Under the pieces are notes generated by a model. That model saw only the letters and a list, made by a program, of their open reading frames with translations, did no database searches and was not told where the DNA came from. DNA of 7,937 nucleotides from Candidatus Onthocola stercoravium (GTDB lineage Bacteria; Bacillota_I; Bacilli_A; RF39; UBA660), in assembly GCA_018711775.1 (NCBI GenBank), contig DVHV01000056.1, positions 1-7,937 of the forward strand. The letters are read 5' to 3'. Shown piece after piece: positions 1-4,438 of the stretch (position 1 is its first letter; each line of letters opens with the position of its first letter). The translations under genes were made by a program, and so were the position numbers.

Positions 1-66
1 AAAAATAGTAGGGTGGCGACCATCCGAAGTTGGTCTATGGAGAGTCCGAGTGACTCAGTGAAGTAG
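1..66 (+). CDS. Possible 3' tail of a truncated upstream ORF (TnpB-like?)
   Basis: Frame 1 is open from the window edge to a TAG at 64-66, giving 21 residues that end in ESPSDSVK. The open frame runs through bases that also form hairpins (see the RNA entry at 11-110). Coding that overlaps a structured RNA at its 3' end is known for TnpB genes of IS605/IS607 elements, whose guide RNA starts inside the C-terminal codons. The tail resembles, from memory only, C-termini of such proteins. A 21-codon open frame can easily occur by chance and no catalytic motif is in view, so the assignment is weak. Confidence 0.22.
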   Translation, partial: KNSRVATIRSWSMESPSDSVK

Positions 67-110
67 AAATGCCTTGTAGTGATGCAAGGCGCCAAACTTA
101 TTTGGCTTTT
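11..110 (+). ncRNA. Structured RNA segment ending in a terminator-like hairpin
   Basis: Four hairpins follow each other closely: GACCA 18-22 with TGGTC 31-35; GAGTC 42-46 with GACTC 52-56; GCCTTG 71-76 with CAAGGC 85-90; GCCAAA 91-96 with TTTGGC 101-106. The last is followed by TTTTGTTT, like a weak intrinsic terminator. The stretch is much more GC-rich than its surroundings, as expected for a selected RNA fold in an AT-rich genome. I do not recognise a named RNA family. It could be part of a transposon guide RNA (omega/reRNA type) whose start lies left of the window, or an independent small RNA. Confidence 0.4.
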
Positions 111-160
111 GTTTATATAAATGTATGTATACTTTTGTTCTGATATTTCATATACTAAAA

Positions 161-189
161 TTGACAGGTAATATTTTTTGTGGTATTAT
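161..189 (+). promoter_or_regulatory. Promoter of the small RNA at 196-330
   Basis: A perfect -35 TTGACA (161-166) lies 17 nt before a -10 TATTAT (184-189). This predicts a transcription start near 196, exactly where the first stem of the downstream RNA begins. Confidence 0.6.
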
Positions 190-195
190 TTAGTC

Positions 196-330
196 ACGGA
201 AGCAATAATGCTTCAGGATCCGTGGTATTGCGGATGAAACTGAGACCTTTACGGTCGTATCGGCTATATGCCGAATTACTGTGACTCTAGCAGTCGTATG
301 GATATTACTTTATGTAGTATCCAATTTTTT
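196..330 (+). ncRNA. Stand-alone small structured RNA of unknown family
   Basis: About 135 nt lie between a good promoter and a terminator, with no open reading frame of note. Visible stems are CACGGA 195-200 with TCCGTG 219-224, extended inward by AGCA/TGCT with an AGGA-type bulge; GACC 244-247 with GGTC 253-256; TCGGC 260-264 with GCCGA 270-274; a possible ACTG 278-281 with CAGT 291-294; and the terminator stem at 300-322. The 3' end overlaps the last codons of the minus-strand toxin gene, so the RNA is antisense to the 3' end of that mRNA. It may regulate the toxin, or it may be the end of a transposon-type guide RNA together with 11-110. The family is not recognised. Confidence 0.5.
300..330 (+). 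terminator. Intrinsic terminator of the small RNA
   Basis: GGATATTAC (300-308) pairs with GTAGTATCC (314-322), nine base pairs with one G-U, around a TTTAT loop. AATTTTTTT follows. The hairpin contains the stop codon of the convergent toxin gene (310-312). Confidence 0.65.
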
Positions 331-842
331 TGTTAAAAATTTTATAATTTCATTGTCTATTTTTTCTAATGTTTCTGCATTACAGTAACACTTAATATTA
401 TCTTTAAATATTTTCTTTTTGCTAATTGTAGTAATTTGAGTTATTAAAGCATATCCTTTATTGCTATATTTCCCATTTTGATTAAATGGCTTTAATATAT
501 CCCCGACATATAATCTTTTATATCCTGGCTTAGATGTTAAAGGAAGTACTGTTATATTGTCAACGCTAACATTATCATCATTATTTAATACAATTGCAAA
601 ATGAGTATTTGATAATTCTGAACCAACATTAATACCAAAATCAATTCTGATTATTTCGCCCCTTTTGAAATTTGGCTTATTGCCATCTTTTTTTAAAGTT
701 TCATTTTTGAAAATATTACTTTCCTTTTCTATCCAATTTCCCAAATATAAGAATTTTGAATATTTAGAGTTATATGCTTCTTTATAATTTTTACAGCCAT
801 CATCTATTTTTTTACTTGACTTTTATTAGCAGTTCCAATCAT
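310..842 (-). CDS. PemK/MazF/ToxN-fold endoribonuclease toxin, frameshifted near the 5' end (type III TA, CptN-like)
   Basis: The long frame (744 down to 310) has the MazF-like core: RGEIIRIDFG at the first strand, then NTHFAIVL and VLPLTSK. It begins at a TTG that has no ribosome binding site, and the same frame stays open upstream to 825. The likely true start is the ATG at 842-840, preceded by AGGAAGTG at good spacing. That frame (MIGTANKSQVKK) meets a TAG right after an A7 run at 807-813. A -1 shift on A AAA AAA gives one 177-residue protein with a helical N-terminal extension (...YSKFLYLGNWIEKE...), close to the size of type III toxins. Known ToxN/CptN proteins are MazF-fold RNases inhibited by a tandem-repeat RNA encoded just upstream, which is what lies at 950-1114. 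The frameshift may be programmed, a sequencing error, or an inactivating mutation. CptIN rather than ToxIN or TenpIN is a guess from family and length. A plain type II MazF is possible, but no protein antitoxin gene is present. Confidence 0.72.
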
Positions 843-885
843 TATTTTCACTTCCTTTCTATTATATTCGTAGTGCTAGATTTTT

Positions 886-933
886 TTATTTGCTTATTAG
901 AAATATTATACAAAATATAAAAATATTTACCAT
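886..933 (-). CDS. Possible 15-residue hydrophobic peptide / leader ORF
   Basis: An ATG at 933-931 follows a perfect GGGAGG (943-938) by 4 nt, and the frame encodes MVNIFIFCIIFLISK before a TAA at 888-886. It lies between the antitoxin terminator and the toxin start. The ribosome binding site is the strongest in the toxin leader, yet the peptide is too short to identify. It could be a translated leader that affects toxin expression, a relic of an earlier toxin start, or chance. Confidence 0.25.
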   Translation of the reverse strand: MVNIFIFCIIFLISK

Positions 934-950
934 AAAACCTCCCAAATATA

Positions 951-981
951 TAAAAAGGAAACCCCATACAATAGAGTTTCC
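951..981 (-). terminator. Intrinsic terminator between antitoxin RNA and toxin gene
   Basis: On the minus strand GGAAACTC (981-974) pairs with GGGTTTCC (964-957), eight pairs including one G-U, and TTTTTA follows. A terminator at this place that lets some transcripts through into the toxin gene is the known control element of type III toxin-antitoxin operons. Confidence 0.7.
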
Positions 982-995
982 AATAACTAGAATAG

Positions 996-1029
996 ACTGA
1001 TATGTTCCTCGATATTAATTTTCACAATG
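996..1029 (-). repeat. Antitoxin RNA repeat unit 2 (34-nt core)
   Basis: The second-transcribed copy of the core sequence, closed by GAATAG/CTATTC. It matches unit 1 at 30 of 34 positions. Confidence 0.8.
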
Positions 1030-1056
1030 CTATTCATCGATGAAATTATTTGGTTG

Positions 1057-1090
1057 ACTAACGTGTTCCTCGATATTAATCTTCACAATG
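1057..1090 (-). repeat. Antitoxin RNA repeat unit 1 (34-nt core)
   Basis: The first-transcribed copy of the core sequence, closed by TTGGTTG/CAACCAA. The distance to unit 2 is 61 nt. The spacer between units contains the 12-bp palindrome TTCATCGATGAA (1033-1044). Confidence 0.8.
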
Positions 1091-1120
1091 CAACCAATTA
1101 CATATTTCTTACGTGGGTAT

Positions 1121-1149
1121 AATATACCACACTTTAATTGGAAAGTCAA
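1121..1149 (-). promoter_or_regulatory. Promoter of the antitoxin-toxin operon
   Basis: On the minus strand, -35 TTGACT (1149-1144) is 17 nt from -10 TATATT (1126-1121). The -10 lies inside a 13-bp near-palindrome, GGTATA-A-TATACC (1116-1128). Confidence 0.7.
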
Positions 1150-1163
1150 AGATATTGACTTTC
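1141..1163. repeat. Perfect 9-bp inverted repeat over the antitoxin -35
   Basis: GAAAGTCAA (1141-1149) and TTGACTTTC (1155-1163) are perfect inverted copies separated by AGATA. The left arm contains the -35 box of the minus-strand promoter. This is a candidate operator, though it could also be a simple hairpin. Confidence 0.5.
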
Positions 1164-1323
1164 ATTTTCTATTATATGTAAAAATTGTTTGTATAATACT
1201 ATTTTTCAATTTAATGTCTACAGTCAACTATTTCGGATAATACTCGCGTATATAATATAACAAATTACCTTTTGATTTTCAACTTGTTTTATCTAATATT
1301 TTAATTTATTTAAATGTTCTTAG

Positions 1324-1355
1324 TTGACACTTATTTTTAGATTATTCATAAATTA
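1324..1355 (+). promoter_or_regulatory. Probable sigma-K (mother-cell sporulation) promoter of the coat gene
   Basis: CATAAATTA (1347-1355) fits the sigma-K -10 consensus CATANNNTA exactly. An AC at 1329-1330 lies 16 nt upstream, matching the short sigma-K -35. A TTGACA (1324-1329) overlaps it, but no good vegetative -10 lies at 17 nt. Positions 1164-1323 are AT-rich and show no gene or clear RNA. Confidence 0.5.
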
Positions 1356-1386
1356 TTAATGAAAGTACATGAAAGGGTGAAAGTTT

Positions 1387-1833
1387 ATGAATAATCAAAA
1401 TTCAAACAGCAACGGAAATTGCATTAATGAAATACTATGTGTCATTTTAGTATTACAAGAAAATGCATGTCCAGATAACTGTTTACAAACTTGCGATAGA
1501 CCAGTGCTTGGAGGAGGAACTAATTGTATAGTATGTAATACAAGACCAGTAATGCTTTATACTTGTTGTGGAAATGGAGTGCCTTGGAGCATGCCAATTA
1601 CTAAAGATTCAACAATAAGTTGTGCTGGTTCAGATGTTAGTACTACTTGCTCAAATGTATTTAGGGTAGAAAAAATTGAAGGTAACTGCTGTACATTTAG
1701 AGTTCTTGCTGATAATACTGATCCAACAAGTTTATATCCATATGTTGCTACTAATGTATTCTTCACAATGGATTGCAGCTGTCTTTGTAGTATAAGATGT
1801 CTATCAGACACATTTGTAGATTGCGTTTGCTAA
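1387..1833 (+). CDS. CotY/CotZ-like cysteine-rich spore coat (exosporium/crust) protein
   Basis: A 148-residue protein with 19 cysteines, several as CC or CxC pairs (C60-C61, C101-C102, C130/C132/C134). It ends in a block of the form DCSCLCSIRCL, which matches the DLDCFCAINCL end of Bacillus CotZ. The middle FRVEKIEGNCCTFRVL matches FFRVERVHGSCATLSLL in the same family. These proteins self-assemble through disulfides into the outermost spore layer during late sporulation. AAAGGGTGA ends 6 nt before the ATG, and the sigma-K-like promoter fits a mother-cell gene. A terminator directly follows, so it is monocistronic. CotY and CotZ cannot be told apart here. Low-complexity Asn/Ser at residues 2-11 is common in such tails. 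Confidence 0.85.
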   Translation: MNNQNSNSNGNCINEILCVILVLQENACPDNCLQTCDRPVLGGGTNCIVCNTRPVMLYTCCGNGVPWSMPITKDSTISCAGSDVSTTCSNVFRVEKIEGNCCTFRVLADNTDPTSLYPYVATNVFFTMDCSCLCSIRCLSDTFVDCVC

Positions 1834-1840
1834 ATAGAGT

Positions 1841-1866
1841 AAAAGCCACAGTTAGTGGTTTTTATT
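1841..1866 (+). terminator. Intrinsic terminator of the coat gene
   Basis: AAAGCCAC (1842-1849) pairs with GTGGTTTT (1855-1862), with one G-U, and TTTTTATTTT overlaps its 3' arm. Confidence 0.65.
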
Positions 1867-1878
1867 TTGGTTAATTTT

Positions 1879-1887
1879 TGATATAAT
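1879..1887 (+). promoter_or_regulatory. Extended -10 promoter of the ylxM-like gene
   Basis: TG-A-TATAAT is a consensus extended -10 with no clear -35. The predicted start near 1894 falls on or next to the GTG/ATG start codons, so the mRNA may be leaderless. Confidence 0.45.
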
Positions 1888-1897
1888 TTTTTTAGTG

Positions 1898-2203
1898 ATG
1901 TATATGGAAAAATATGTTTATTATGGAATGCTTTTTGATATTTATCAAGGTCTACTTAAAGATAGTAATAAAGAAATATTTAAGTGGTATTATGATGAAA
2001 ATTTGACTTTACAAGAAATTGCTGATAATTTAGGGGTTTCTAAAAGTTATATAGGTAGAATAATCAAAAATACTGAAAAAAAACTAGATGAATTAGAAAG
2101 TACATTGCATATTTATGAAAATAAAAATAAAATAAAAAAACTTTTAGAAATGAATGACATAGATAAAATAAAGGAAGAATTAAAAAAAATATTTGAAAAT
2201 TAA
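1898..2203 (+). CDS. ylxM: YlxM/UPF0122-like helix-turn-helix protein
   Basis: About 101 residues. YYGMLFDIYQGLL at the N-terminus, WYYDENLTLQEIADNLGVSKSYIGRIIKNTEKKL in the middle and a charged helical C-terminus follow the YlxM pattern (MNYLFDFYQSLL ... YYLDDFSLGEIAEEYDVSRQAVYDNIKRTE in B. subtilis). The middle is a sigma-70-region-4-like helix-turn-helix. YlxM is usually encoded directly before ffh and acts with the signal recognition particle. Here no ffh follows, so it is either an orphan copy or a relocated gene. Three start codons are possible (GTG 1895, ATG 1898, ATG 1904) and none has a proper ribosome binding site, in keeping with the leaderless promoter. The C-terminus is very rich in Lys, Glu and Asn. 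Confidence 0.75.
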   Translation: MYMEKYVYYGMLFDIYQGLLKDSNKEIFKWYYDENLTLQEIADNLGVSKSYIGRIIKNTEKKLDELESTLHIYENKNKIKKLLEMNDIDKIKEELKKIFEN

Positions 2204-2254
2204 ATACCGTTACAATATATTAGGCTTTAATGATGCTGCTTTTTAATTTTAAAC

Positions 2255-2267
2255 TTAGAAATTCTAA
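2255..2267. repeat. 13-bp palindrome upstream of the carboxypeptidase fragment
   Basis: TTAGAA-A-TTCTAA is perfectly symmetrical and lies about 75 bp before the GTG of the next gene. It could be an operator or chance in AT-rich DNA. No convincing promoter was seen in 2204-2339. Confidence 0.25.
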
Positions 2268-2339
2268 AATATATGAATATAACATTTAGGAATGTAATAA
2301 AAAAAATTAATAGTCATAATAATTAGTAGGTGAAGTTAA

Positions 2340-2747
2340 GTGAAGAAATGTTTACTAATTATTATGGCTTTTTGTTTATTTGTAGGGAATGTTAAAGCTG
2401 AAGAAGATTATGCTCCTGGAGCTAAAAGTGCAATTTTAATCGATTCGGCGACTGGTAAAGTATTATATGAAAAAAATGCTGATGAGGCATTAGCACCAGC
2501 ATCGATGACTAAACTTGGGAGTATGCTTATCATAATGGAGGCCATCGATAATGGAAGTTTAAGGTTAGAAGATGAAGTTACCATAAGTGAAGAAGCCGCC
2601 AACATGGGTGGGTCACAAGTGTTTTTGGAGGCTGGTGAAGTTTACAAAGTCCATGATTTATTAAAGGGAGTAGCCATTGCATCCGGGAATGATGTGGTAG
2701 TGATAAAAAAGCAGTCGCAAGTTATAGGCGAAGAAATAACAATATAA
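2340..2747 (+). pseudogene. Truncated D-alanyl-D-alanine carboxypeptidase (DacF/PBP5-like, S11)
   Basis: The GTG start has AGGTGAAG upstream. Residues 1-20 form a signal peptide ending in VKA. SAILIDSATGKVLYEKN and PASMTK carry the catalytic SxxK (S55-K58), and ASGND carries the SxN motif (S115-N117). In intact S11 enzymes about 250 more residues follow, with the KTG box, a C-terminal beta domain and an amphipathic anchor. Here homology stops after GNDVVV (about base 2702) and a foreign tail, IKKQSQVIGEEITI, runs to a stop. The 135-residue product would lack KTG and cannot be a working peptidase. An intact protein of this family trims peptidoglycan stem peptides, and DacF acts during spore cortex formation. 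The break is most simply a deletion or integration junction next to the mobile-element gene that follows. Confidence 0.8.
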
Positions 2748-2795
2748 CTACTTTAAAACCTTATATTTTAGAATATTATTATAAGTTGTATATGT

Positions 2796-2819
2796 AAGCC
2801 AAGTAATTGGCTTTTTTAT
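2796..2819 (+). terminator. Intrinsic terminator after the truncated gene
   Basis: AAGCCAA (2796-2802) pairs with TTGGCTT (2807-2813) around a GTAA loop, followed by TTTTTTATT. It ends just before the ribosome binding site of the next gene. Confidence 0.65.
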
Positions 2820-2834
2820 TTGGGAGGTGTTATA

Positions 2835-3599
2835 ATGTCAGTTTTTAAAATAGAAAAAAGTAGAAATTATACTGTTATGAGTAATTATCATTTAAGAGAT
2901 AAAAATCTATCATATAAAGCAAAAGGATTATTATCTTTTATGCTTTCATTACCAGAAGATTGGGATTATTCCATTAATGGTCTTGTATCTATTAGTAAAG
3001 AGGGAGTAAAAGCAATAAGAAATATTTTACAAGAATTGCAAAGATATGGATATTTAGTTATTGAGAAAAAACAAAACGAAGTAGGGCAATTTGAATATGA
3101 ATATTTAATATATGAGCAACCAGATACCCAAAAGGGAGATGTGGATTTAGGAGATGTGGAAAAGGACATACAAATAAATACTAATGAAATAAATACTAAT
3201 AACAAAATAGATAAAGATGATAAAACCAAAATATCATCTTTTTTTGTTGCAGAAGAACATAACATTCTTACTATGGAACTAATAAATAGGGGATATATAA
3301 ATGAAAATGATATACAAATCTTCTATTATGATGATTTGTTTAAAGAATTGTTAAAAGATAATTCATACAAAGATTTAGTACAAATAATTCATTATATTGT
3401 TCCAAGAGTAGTTAATAGACAATTTAAAGATGAAGATGGCAAATTTATTAAAAATAAATTTGGATATTTCAAAAATGCTATTATTGGTAATATTAATAGA
3501 TTAAATGTTGAAATAGATGACTTATGGGAAAATAGAGATGATTTGCTAGATTTATATGATGACATTATAAGCAACGATAGTAATGATTTGGAAAGATAA
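2835..3599 (+). CDS. Replication-type winged-helix protein of mobile elements (DUF6017-like)
   Basis: A 254-residue protein. GGGAGGTG at 2822-2829 selects the ATG at 2835 over an in-frame TTG at 2820, which lies before the ribosome binding site. Residues 1-93 form a winged-helix domain with the typical text YTVMSNYHLRDKNLS, AKGLLSFMLSLPEDWDYS and IRNILQELQRYGYLVIEK. This is the N-terminus seen in replication-initiator-like proteins of integrative and conjugative elements and plasmids of Bacillota. A low-complexity linker (about 97-130) leads to a helical C-terminal domain (about 140-222) with SYKDLVQIIHYIVPRV and NKFGYFKNAIIGNI, which matches the C-terminal part often named DUF6017. The role is presumably element DNA replication or its control. 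It follows the broken carboxypeptidase gene, consistent with a mobile-element insert. Confidence 0.75.
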   Translation: MSVFKIEKSRNYTVMSNYHLRDKNLSYKAKGLLSFMLSLPEDWDYSINGLVSISKEGVKAIRNILQELQRYGYLVIEKKQNEVGQFEYEYLIYEQPDTQKGDVDLGDVEKDIQINTNEINTNNKIDKDDKTKISSFFVAEEHNILTMELINRGYINENDIQIFYYDDLFKELLKDNSYKDLVQIIHYIVPRVVNRQFKDEDGKFIKNKFGYFKNAIIGNINRLNVEIDDLWENRDDLLDLYDDIISNDSNDLER

Positions 3600-3638
3600 A
3601 GTATTTGTTTGAAATAGGTAGGGATTAGATAAAATCTA

Positions 3639-3647
3639 TGTTATAAT
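3639..3647 (+). promoter_or_regulatory. Extended -10 promoter of the hypothetical gene
   Basis: TG-T-TATAAT lies 48 bp before the ATG at 3695 without a clear -35. A small TAGAT-AAA-ATCTA hairpin lies just upstream. Confidence 0.4.
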
Positions 3648-3694
3648 ATAATTGTATTTTTATATTTATTCTTGTAAGTTTTGGAAGTGATTTG

Positions 3695-4402
3695 ATGATA
3701 AATGAAAAAGGATTATATGGTACAATAAAATTAAATGGTGAATCTGTTTTTGTTCATAATTTATCTCAAGATAAAGAAAAATATTTGAAATTTCTTAATG
3801 GATTAAAAAGTGGAAAAATTACTAACTTTGATCAAACTACATTAACAAGATTAAGAAAATTATATTATGGTTTTTATTCTGCAATTATATATTTATATTA
3901 TGAACCAACTGATTTTAATAATATAGGAAATAAAGTGGAATTATTGACACATGCATTAGAAGATAAAAAATTTCAAATAGTACATGGTAGTGTTGATTCT
4001 ACTCGTAACATAAAGTTTTTTATGTATGGTGTTCAACATCTAGACTATAATTCTTGGATAGAAGTTGAAGAAGGTACGACAACTTGGGTATATGATTTAT
4101 TTTCATTGCTGAAATTTGAAAAAAGTCTTTATTATGAATTAGAACATCCAACTGTGAGCAAAATAATACCAGGAGATGCGGTTTTAAATCATCCAGGAAG
4201 GAATAATGAAGATTTTTCTACATTTCATGATGGTTTTGTAGAATTATTATTTAAACAAATGCCAATGATGGAAAAAAACATGGATAAGCATCCATTTAAA
4301 GATATTTTAGCACCTGAATTAACAAGATTTAAAACAGATATTAACTATGAAGATTTAAAATTAAGAATAAATGAAGAAAATAAAAAATTTATTTCAAAAT
4401 AA
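3695..4402 (+). CDS. Protein of unknown function, possible cysteine-less transglutaminase-like fold
   Basis: GGAAGTGA (3683-3690) supports the ATG at 3695 (235 residues) over the TTG just before it. There is no signal peptide or membrane segment. Residues about 78-134 read as a helix (GNKVELLTHALEDKKFQIVHGSV), then QHLDYNSWIEVEEG, then TTTWVYDLF. This H...W.E...W.YD pattern resembles the His and Asp part of transglutaminase/papain-like domains (H115, D134). The whole protein has no cysteine, so the nucleophile is absent, and it would be an inactive relative if the resemblance is real. A second conserved-looking block, LNHPGRNNEDFSTFHDGFVELL, covers residues 164-185. It has its own promoter and ends at a terminator shared with the convergent LRR gene. 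No function is assigned. Confidence 0.6.
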   Translation: MINEKGLYGTIKLNGESVFVHNLSQDKEKYLKFLNGLKSGKITNFDQTTLTRLRKLYYGFYSAIIYLYYEPTDFNNIGNKVELLTHALEDKKFQIVHGSVDSTRNIKFFMYGVQHLDYNSWIEVEEGTTTWVYDLFSLLKFEKSLYYELEHPTVSKIIPGDAVLNHPGRNNEDFSTFHDGFVELLFKQMPMMEKNMDKHPFKDILAPELTRFKTDINYEDLKLRINEENKKFISK

Positions 4403-4406
4403 AAAA

Positions 4407-4438
4407 GAAATCTTAAATTGCAAGATTTCCTTTTTTTT
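4407..4438. terminator. Bidirectional intrinsic terminator between convergent genes
   Basis: GAAATCTT (4407-4414) pairs with AAGATTTC (4422-4429). T8 follows on the + strand (4431-4438) and TTTTTTATTTT follows on the minus strand. The stop codon of the LRR gene (4413-4415) lies inside the hairpin. Confidence 0.8.

Larger units (their letters stand above)
950..1114 (-). ncRNA. Candidate type III antitoxin RNA with two tandem stem-closed repeats
   Basis: Starting about 7 nt after the -10 at 1126-1121, the minus strand carries two units before a terminator. Unit 1: TTGGTTG (1097-1091), a 34-nt loop sequence (1090-1057), CAACCAA (1056-1050). Unit 2: GAATAG (1035-1030), a 34-nt loop sequence (1029-996), CTATTC (995-990). 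The two loops agree at 30 of 34 positions, all four differences being transitions, and both contain ATTAATATCGAGGAAC. The stems have different sequences but each pairs perfectly, which is evidence for a conserved RNA fold. Type III antitoxins (ToxI, CptI, TenpI) are short tandem-repeat RNAs cut and bound by the toxin encoded just downstream, separated by a terminator as here. The 61-nt period is longer than the repeat length usual for known families, so this may be a divergent member. Confidence 0.7.

Noticed and set aside
1..330. RNase P RNA, tmRNA or 6S RNA
   Set aside because: The conserved core sequences of these RNAs are not present and the length and layout do not fit.
742..744. TTG start for the toxin gene
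   Set aside because: It has no ribosome binding site, the frame continues upstream, and a proper ATG with AGGAAGTG lies at 842 in a shifted frame.
996..1090. CRISPR array with two repeats
   Set aside because: Only two copies, the cores are inside variable self-pairing stems, and the locus has its own promoter, terminator and toxin gene. No cas genes are in view.
1557..1811. Minus-strand ORF inside the coat gene
   Set aside because: It is antisense to a clear CotY/CotZ-like gene and shows no domain or ribosome binding site.
2408..2605. Minus-strand ORF inside the carboxypeptidase fragment
   Set aside because: It is a shadow of the sense frame that carries the SxxK and SxN motifs.
2820..2822. 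TTG start at 2820 for the winged-helix protein
   Set aside because: It lies before the ribosome binding site GGGAGGTG, which is placed for the ATG at 2835.
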